Shown here piece after piece: positions 59,402-64,000 of a stretch of DNA of 64,000 nt. Below the pieces are notes generated by a model, which did not search any database, was not told the origin of the DNA, and was given only the letters and a program-made list of their open reading frames with translations. Position numbers and translations under genes: made by a program. How positions within the stretch are numbered: position 1 is the first letter of the stretch; each line of letters opens with the position of its first letter. This DNA is from Procambarus clarkii. Lineage: Eukaryota; Arthropoda; Malacostraca; Decapoda; Cambaridae. Location: assembly GCF_040958095.1 (NCBI RefSeq), contig NC_091156.1, positions 19,672,702 to 19,736,701 on the forward strand. Direction: 5' to 3'.

Positions 59402-61099
59402 ATGGGGGGCCATCTTCCTCCTGTTCAGCGTGTGAACTCCGTGGGCCTGGAGTTCACTTGTAAGGCTGGTTATCCGACCATTGAGATGGTGATGTGTGAC
59501 ATGCTTCGTATCCCGGTGAAAGCTGTTTACAGTGTGGAGCTAGTTACGGCCCATCGGGTTGTTATTAGGTTCGTGGGGGAGGACGAGAACTGGGGACTTC
59601 CTCCGTCGGTACGGGGGCGTACGTTGCCGTTGCCAGACGATGCCGGCTCTGTGGCGATTTCGGACCGCAGTGGTGCCCTGACTTATGTCAGTATCCATGG
59701 TGCGCCCTTGGAGTTCCCTGATGACCTCCTCCGGTGTTACTTCGGGGGGTTTGGTACTGTTGTCAGCGTGCAGGTGAACACACTCTCCTCGGGGCGGTAT
59801 GCTGGGAGGCGTACAAACATTCGCACGTTGGGGATGCGCCTGTGGTCGGATATACCTTTTTCTGTCCGGCTTATGGGATACTACGTCCGGGTGTATTATG
59901 CCCGGCAGCCTCGTACCTGTTTCCGGTGTGGCCTGTTGGGGCATCAGGCTGCCGGGTGCTCTGAGGCCCCTGCTGCTCCTGTCAACTTGTTCCGCGACGA
60001 GGATTTCACGCCGCTCCCTCTGGAGGCAGTCTCCGGTGATGTTGATGAGGTGGTGCGCGTCCCATTTGCTGCTGCAGCTTCCCGAGCGGAGCCTGCCGTT
60101 CCTCCGGTTGTTGCCGTCCCTCCTCCGGTTCTTGAGGTACCGTCGGTTGGTCTGCCTGATCCTGTCGCTGTTCCAGCTGCTCCCGTGGGCCTTCCTGGAA
60201 CTCCCTGTGTGACGTCGCTGTCTTCTCCCTCGTCTTCTGATGCTGCACCTGGCCCTGTGTCCGTGACTCGGGTCCTGGATGTGCTTGGTGCTGGGGTGGC
60301 TGCGGAGCCTCCCGCTGTGCGTGGCCCGGTTTCCCCTGTGGTAGAAGCTGCTGCCGTTCTGTGTCGGGCGTCAGTTCCTCCGGCCTCGTGGTACCCGTGT
60401 TTCTGGGTCGCCTTACCAGCTCTGACGATATCCAGCCGGTGCCCAAACGTTCCCGGCGTTCGTCTTCTGCCTGGGCCGACGTTGGTGACTTCAGTGACCG
60501 CGGGTCTTCGGGTATTGACAGTGTGGATACGGATGCGTCGATGTCTCCGCGGTTCATGGTGGCGGAGGTCCATGTGCCTGCTGGTGCTGGTGCCTGTGTC
60601 TCGGACGTGCCTTCGGTTCTTTCTCTGCCGGGGGACTCTCCACAGTGGGGGGTGGTGGCTTCTGCTGCCAGGGATGGTGTGGACTCTGGTGCTGGGCGTG
60701 GCCTGGTGGTGACGTTACGGAAGGATGCGCGCCATCCGGGTTCCCTGCTGTCGTCTGGTGGTGTGCCCGGGGCCGCGGGTGCGCGTTGGGGCCCTAGGGG
60801 ACGTGTTGCTGGCGTCTGTGATGCCGCCGGGTCACTGGTCGAAGATTGCTGAGTTACTGCTGTCTGACGGACCGGAGTGCTTTCATGGTGGGCAAGTTCC
60901 CTTCATGTGGGGGCGAGTAGCGACTTCTCGCCTCATGAGTACTACCATCTGGGTCCCCTGTTTGCAGGTGTTTGTTGCCCCGGTTCCAGATGTTATGGCG
61001 TCCCCGGTGGATGGACGGGACCCATTGCAATGGGTGTTCTGGGAGGCATTTAATGTACGGCTCCCGCGGGCCAGGTTCCCGGGCAAGTATGTGCTCTGA
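59402..61099 (+). pseudogene. Retroelement ORF1 (gag-like, CCHC knuckle) without a pol
   Basis: An ATG at 59402 opens a frame whose first 200 residues form a plausible nucleic-acid-binding ORF1. An alpha/beta N-terminal part (VELVTAHRVVIRFVGEDENW) precedes GALTYVSIHGAPLEFPDDLL, which resembles an RRM-like fold seen in LINE ORF1. Then comes the zinc knuckle CFRCGLLGHQAAGC (C-x2-C-x4-H-x4-C, residues 173-186), followed by a Pro/Val/Ala-rich linker. The likely protein continues in the next frame from about 60380 (PVPKRSRRSSSAWADVGD) and again from about 60800 (HWSKIAELLLSDGPECFHGG to the stop at 61099), so two frameshifts break a protein of about 560 residues. No endonuclease or RT follows. GC content is well above that of its flanks. 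It is antisense to the host gene. Confidence 0.7.
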
Positions 61100-62299
61100 T
61101 TTCCTGTGTATTTGCTCTATGACATGCTGTGTGCCCTTCTGGCTGTTTGTTTGCCTGTTTCTATTATGTGCTTCTGCCTCTCCCTTTGTGCGTTGCTTTG
61201 CCGTGTGGCGTATTAGTTTCTAGTGCTTGGCGTCACTCGTTTCGCGTTTTGGCTTGGCATTTTGCCTTTCCTGGCTTTGTGATTCACCCTTCACGGGTAC
61301 GCCGGGGCGCATCCGATCCCACGATCGTCGTCGCCCCTAACTCAACAACAACAACAGTCAGCAAGTTCGCTGGTTCAACCTTGACGACGAGCGGACGTCT
61401 GGACACCTCCTCCGCCTGGGAGTCGGCTGATCACGTTCTGTTTTCGCGTTTTGACTTTGCTACAGCCGTTTTCATCTCTATTCAACGGTCCAGGTGTACG
61501 GCGCCTGGCTCATATATCGCCTTGGGTCACGGGATTGTTGATAGATTTTTTTGACGTGTTCTGGCTGGTTCTCCTGGTGGGGTGACGGTGTTCAGAGCCA
61601 GCTTGCCGAGAGGTGCCGGGGTTGGTGGGGTCCTGGTGTGCCCTGAGCAGTGGTGGGCAGCTGGCTTCTACTCTGCCGGGGGACACTGGATGACTTTTGC
61701 GTTTTAGTTGGGGGCCGAGTTTTGGTTTTGCTACCCTTGGTTCTTTGTATGGGGCGGGGCCGGTGCTTATCACCCTGAGGGACTCCTGGGGCTCCCCAAC
61801 CATCTACCCGTTTGCGTTTCTTTGCCACGAAGCATAATAGTTTCATGTGATTGACGTCACCCGTTTCGCAATTAGACTTGGCTTTTCACCTTTCCGGGCT
61901 TCGCGATTAACCCATCACGGGTACGCCAGGGCGTATCCGATCTCACGATCGTCCTCGCCCCTAAATCAACAACAACAACAGTCACCAGGTTCGCTGGTTC
62001 AACCTTGACGACAAGCGGACGTCTGGACGCATCCTCCGCCTGGGAGCTGCCGGATCACGTTTGTTTCACGATTATGGATTTGATACTGCCGTTTGCCATC
62101 CCTATTCAACGGTACGGATTGTTACGACGCCTGGCGCACAAATTGCCTTGGGTCACAGGATAGGTGATAGATTTTTTACGTTTTCTGGCGGGGTGTCGGT
62201 GTTCGGCGCCGGCTTGGCCGAGAGGTGCAAGGAGTTGGTGGGCTCCCGGTTTGCCCTCAGCCGTGGTGGGCGGCTGGCATCTGCTCTGTCGGAGGGCAC

Positions 62300-62495
62300 T
62301 GGGAAGGGAAGGAAACTAACAGGGGGAAAAGCGCCAAGCTATTACGACTATAAAGCATTGGGAAGGGATCAGATAAGGATTTGGGATGGGACGGCGGGGA
62401 AGCAGTGGTGCCCAACCACTTGGACAGTCGGGAATTGAACACTGACCTGCATGACGCGAGACCGTCGCTCTACCGTCCAGCCCAAGTGGTTGGGC
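62300..62495 (-). mobile_element. tRNA-derived SINE, family D, inside the tandem duplication
   Basis: Minus strand: GGACGGTAGAGCGACGGTCT (A box), CGTCATGCAGGTCAGTGTTC, then GTGGTTGGGCACCACTGC and CCAAATCCTTATCTGATCCC. It is present in unit 2 but not in unit 1, so it inserted after the duplication or was lost from unit 1. Confidence 0.8.
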
Positions 62496-62552
62496 GGAAA
62501 TGACTGGATGACTTGCGCTTTAGTTGGGTCCGAGTTTTTGGTTTTGCTCCCC

Positions 62553-62857
62553 CAGTGTTCTCTGTGTGGGGCGGAGCCGGTGCTTGTCACCCTGAGGGAC
62601 TCTTGGGGCTCCCCAGTGTTCTCTGTGTGGGGCGGGGCCGGTGCTTGTCACTCTGAGGGACTCTTGGGGCTCCCCAGTGTTCTCTGTGTGGGGCGGGGCC
62701 GGTGCTTGTCACTCTGAGGGACTCTTGGGGCTCCCAGTGTTCTCTGTGTGGGGCGGGGCCGGTGCTTGTCACTCTGAAGGACTCTTGGGGCTCCCCAGTG
62801 TTCTCTGTGTGGGGCGGGGCCGGTGCTTGTCACTCTGAGGGACTCTTGGGGCTCCCC
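62553..62857. repeat. 61-bp minisatellite (5 copies)
   Basis: Units start at 62553, 62614, 62675, 62735 and 62796 (CAGTGTTCTCTGTGTGGGGC, GCCGGTGCTTGTCACTCTGA). One unit is a base shorter. Unit 1 of the larger duplication has a single diverged copy (about 61740-61795). Confidence 0.95.
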
Positions 62858-63408
62858 AATTATCGCCCGTCTGTGTGTTTATCGGCCGCGAGGCACATTA
62901 GTTTCTGCTGATAACCGACCTTCATTTCTACATTCGGCGAAATTCGTCATTGAGGGCAGCAATAATTCCTGTCTGGGTCTTCTTCCCCGCACACAACCTG
63001 AAGCCACTCAAGGAGAGGACCCCCACTAACTACTTTCACTAACAGCTAAGCTGTTAATTTTCTTTCAGGAGTTTAATTTAATTTTTGTATTTACATAAAC
63101 CCCCCTTCTCTTTTTGTGGTAACAACATATGAGGGAAGGATTTACAACTAATTTTAAAATGGCGAAGACGTTTCAGTCCATTCTGAACCCATTCATGTTG
63201 GGAGTTGGTTACAGTATTTATTCAGGTACGTTATTATGAAATTATTTGCATATAAGTTTGCATGTAAGTAGCACATGTGAACACTTAATGGACATAGTTA
63301 GATTGATGACATAGTTAAAAGCGTAAGAATGGAAGAAACTGCAGAAGGTCTATGGGCCTATACGTGGCTGCTGCAGTTTATAATGCAAGCAATTAAGCGT
63401 GTCCTTAC

Positions 63409-63543
63409 CAGCTTGAGTTTGATGGTGCGGCCTCGCACAGTGTAGATGAGCCAGCCAGCCCACACACCCACCAGGTAAGAGTTGGCTCGACACCACGGGG
63501 TCATGTAGGTGTCCCACGCGACGAATCGGATCCTCAACCGGGT
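63409..63543 (-). CDS. nrf-6-like: nrf-6-like acyltransferase, internal exon (upstream of the two)
   Basis: Forty-five codons: TRLRIRFVAWDTYMTPWCRA, NSYLVGVWAGWLIYTVRGRT, IKLKL. The YMTPWCRANSYLVGVWAGWL segment is the 'Tyr-x-x-Pro-Trp-Cys-Arg ... Tyr-Leu-Val-Gly' signature of nose-resistant-to-fluoxetine-6-like acyltransferases, where a loop ends and a membrane helix starts. The acceptor is ambiguous by two bases (GATAG or GATAGAG, exon start at 63545 or 63543); both keep the frame. The donor AAGCTG/GTAAGG at 63409/63408 ends in phase 0, which matches the acceptor of the exon at 57610. Upstream exons lie beyond the window or in 63550-64000, where none was recognised. Confidence 0.9.
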
Positions 63544-63549
63544 CTCTAT

Positions 63550-64000
63550 CACAGTAAACAAAACACTTTAGACCAAATTGCAGTACTCAATCTAGGTCTC
63601 TTTTATATATATATAAAGTTTGAGAAATTAAATATTCCATACATTTTTCAAACATGTTCATAGCTGAATATCTATGCATTGAAAATACAAAATAATAAGT
63701 AAAATTGTATGTTAAATAATAACACAACAGATGATAATTATGACATTTTTATTAAGAGAAATCATGAAACAAACACTGAAATAACACAACATGGAAAAGA
63801 ATACTTGTTTAGTTAGATGCTCATGACACGAATAAGTGTGAACTGAATGTGGCATAGCCAAGACATTTCACATTCACATGCATCAAACACATGAATGTAA
63901 GATATACATGAATACATATACATTTGGATATGTATATGCTTGTGTGCATTTAGGATTATATAAACTAAAAATAGGAAAAGAAAAGTGCCGAAAACATCAT
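63550..64000. other. AT-rich sequence, presumed intron of the nrf-6-like gene
   Basis: No open frame with domain similarity and no recognised repeat apart from a short (TA)n at about 63604-63616. Confidence 0.5.

Larger units (their letters stand above)
61200..62905. repeat. Tandem duplication of a unit of about 640 bp
   Basis: Unit 1 (about 61200-61835) and unit 2 (about 61836-62905) share CACGGGTACGCCGGGGCGCA, TCAACAACAACAACAGTCA, TTCGCTGGTTCAACCTTGAC, GACGTCTGGAC and GTGGGCGGCTGGCATCTGCT-like parts in the same order. Unit 2 is longer because a SINE (62300-62495) and a 61-bp minisatellite lie inside it. CAACAACAGTCAGCAAGTT also occurs upstream of ORF1 at 59232-59250, so the units may derive from that element's non-coding ends. 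Confidence 0.75.
57611..63408 (-). other. Intron of the nrf-6-like gene (5.8 kb)
   Basis: Flanked by donor GTAAGG (at 63408) and acceptor TAG (at 57611). It holds SINE fragments, minisatellites, a gag-like ORF in antisense orientation to the gene and a tandem duplication. AT-rich parts 58000-58400 and 58660-59190 and the stretch 62910-63405 show nothing recognisable. Confidence 0.8.

Noticed and set aside
59944..60573. Minus-strand 183- and 209-codon frames under the gag-like ORF
   Set aside because: GC-rich antisense shadows. Only the plus strand carries the CCHC motif and RRM-like pattern.

Overview
This is eukaryotic, repeat-dominated, gene-poor DNA, most likely from a decapod crustacean. 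The evidence is split coding exons with canonical splice sites, non-LTR retrotransposon fragments, tRNA-derived SINEs of types I associate with crayfish, lobster and shrimp genomes (recollection, not a search), TTAGG-type telomere-like motifs, and very long minisatellites. One assembly gap (N-run, 54591-55090) is present. No bacterial, viral, CRISPR or defence locus was seen. Most long open frames are stop-free readings of tandem repeats and are not genes.

Layout. 1-6.6 kb: four minisatellites nearly back to back (units of about 20, 21, 22 and 24 bp). 6.6-12.2 kb: SINE and LINE fragments, two MITE-like inverted-repeat elements and a 37-bp minisatellite. 12.5-16.6 kb: a minus-strand LINE with ORF1, endonuclease and RNase H but no reverse transcriptase. 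18-24.1 kb: minisatellites of 23, 33 and 20 bp. 24.6-26.6 kb: a second, more deleted copy of the same LINE. 29.4-32.5 kb: two 30-bp minisatellites, the second almost perfectly homogeneous. 32.6-34.1 kb: a decayed RNase H-bearing retroelement. 34.3-44.2 kb: SINEs, LINE relics and an inverted repeat family. 44.3-47.0 kb: a large irregular GA-rich minisatellite. 47.1-52.4 kb: several LINE fragments, a fold-back repeat and a SINE. 55.1-55.8 kb: a 30-bp minisatellite abutting the gap. 57.4-63.6 kb: two exons of one host gene on the minus strand, with a 5.8-kb intron full of retroelement sequence.

Host genes. The only confidently recognised cellular gene is a nose-resistant-to-fluoxetine-6-like membrane acyltransferase (acyltransferase 3 family). 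Its two exons, 63409-63543 and 57412-57610 on the minus strand, join in phase. A second candidate is a plus-strand first exon at 52495-52659, coding for a signal peptide and a short cysteine-rich stretch, of unknown family.

How the parts relate. Three LINE 3' ends recur as the 3' tails of tRNA-derived SINEs in the same window, which fits SINEs being copied by those LINEs. At least seven SINE copies, with at least three different tails, also share a roughly 80-bp central segment. Separately, most of the large minisatellites, although unrelated in unit length, contain a GTACTGG-like core. These two patterns are the most interesting things here. I found no convincing new protein-coding system.
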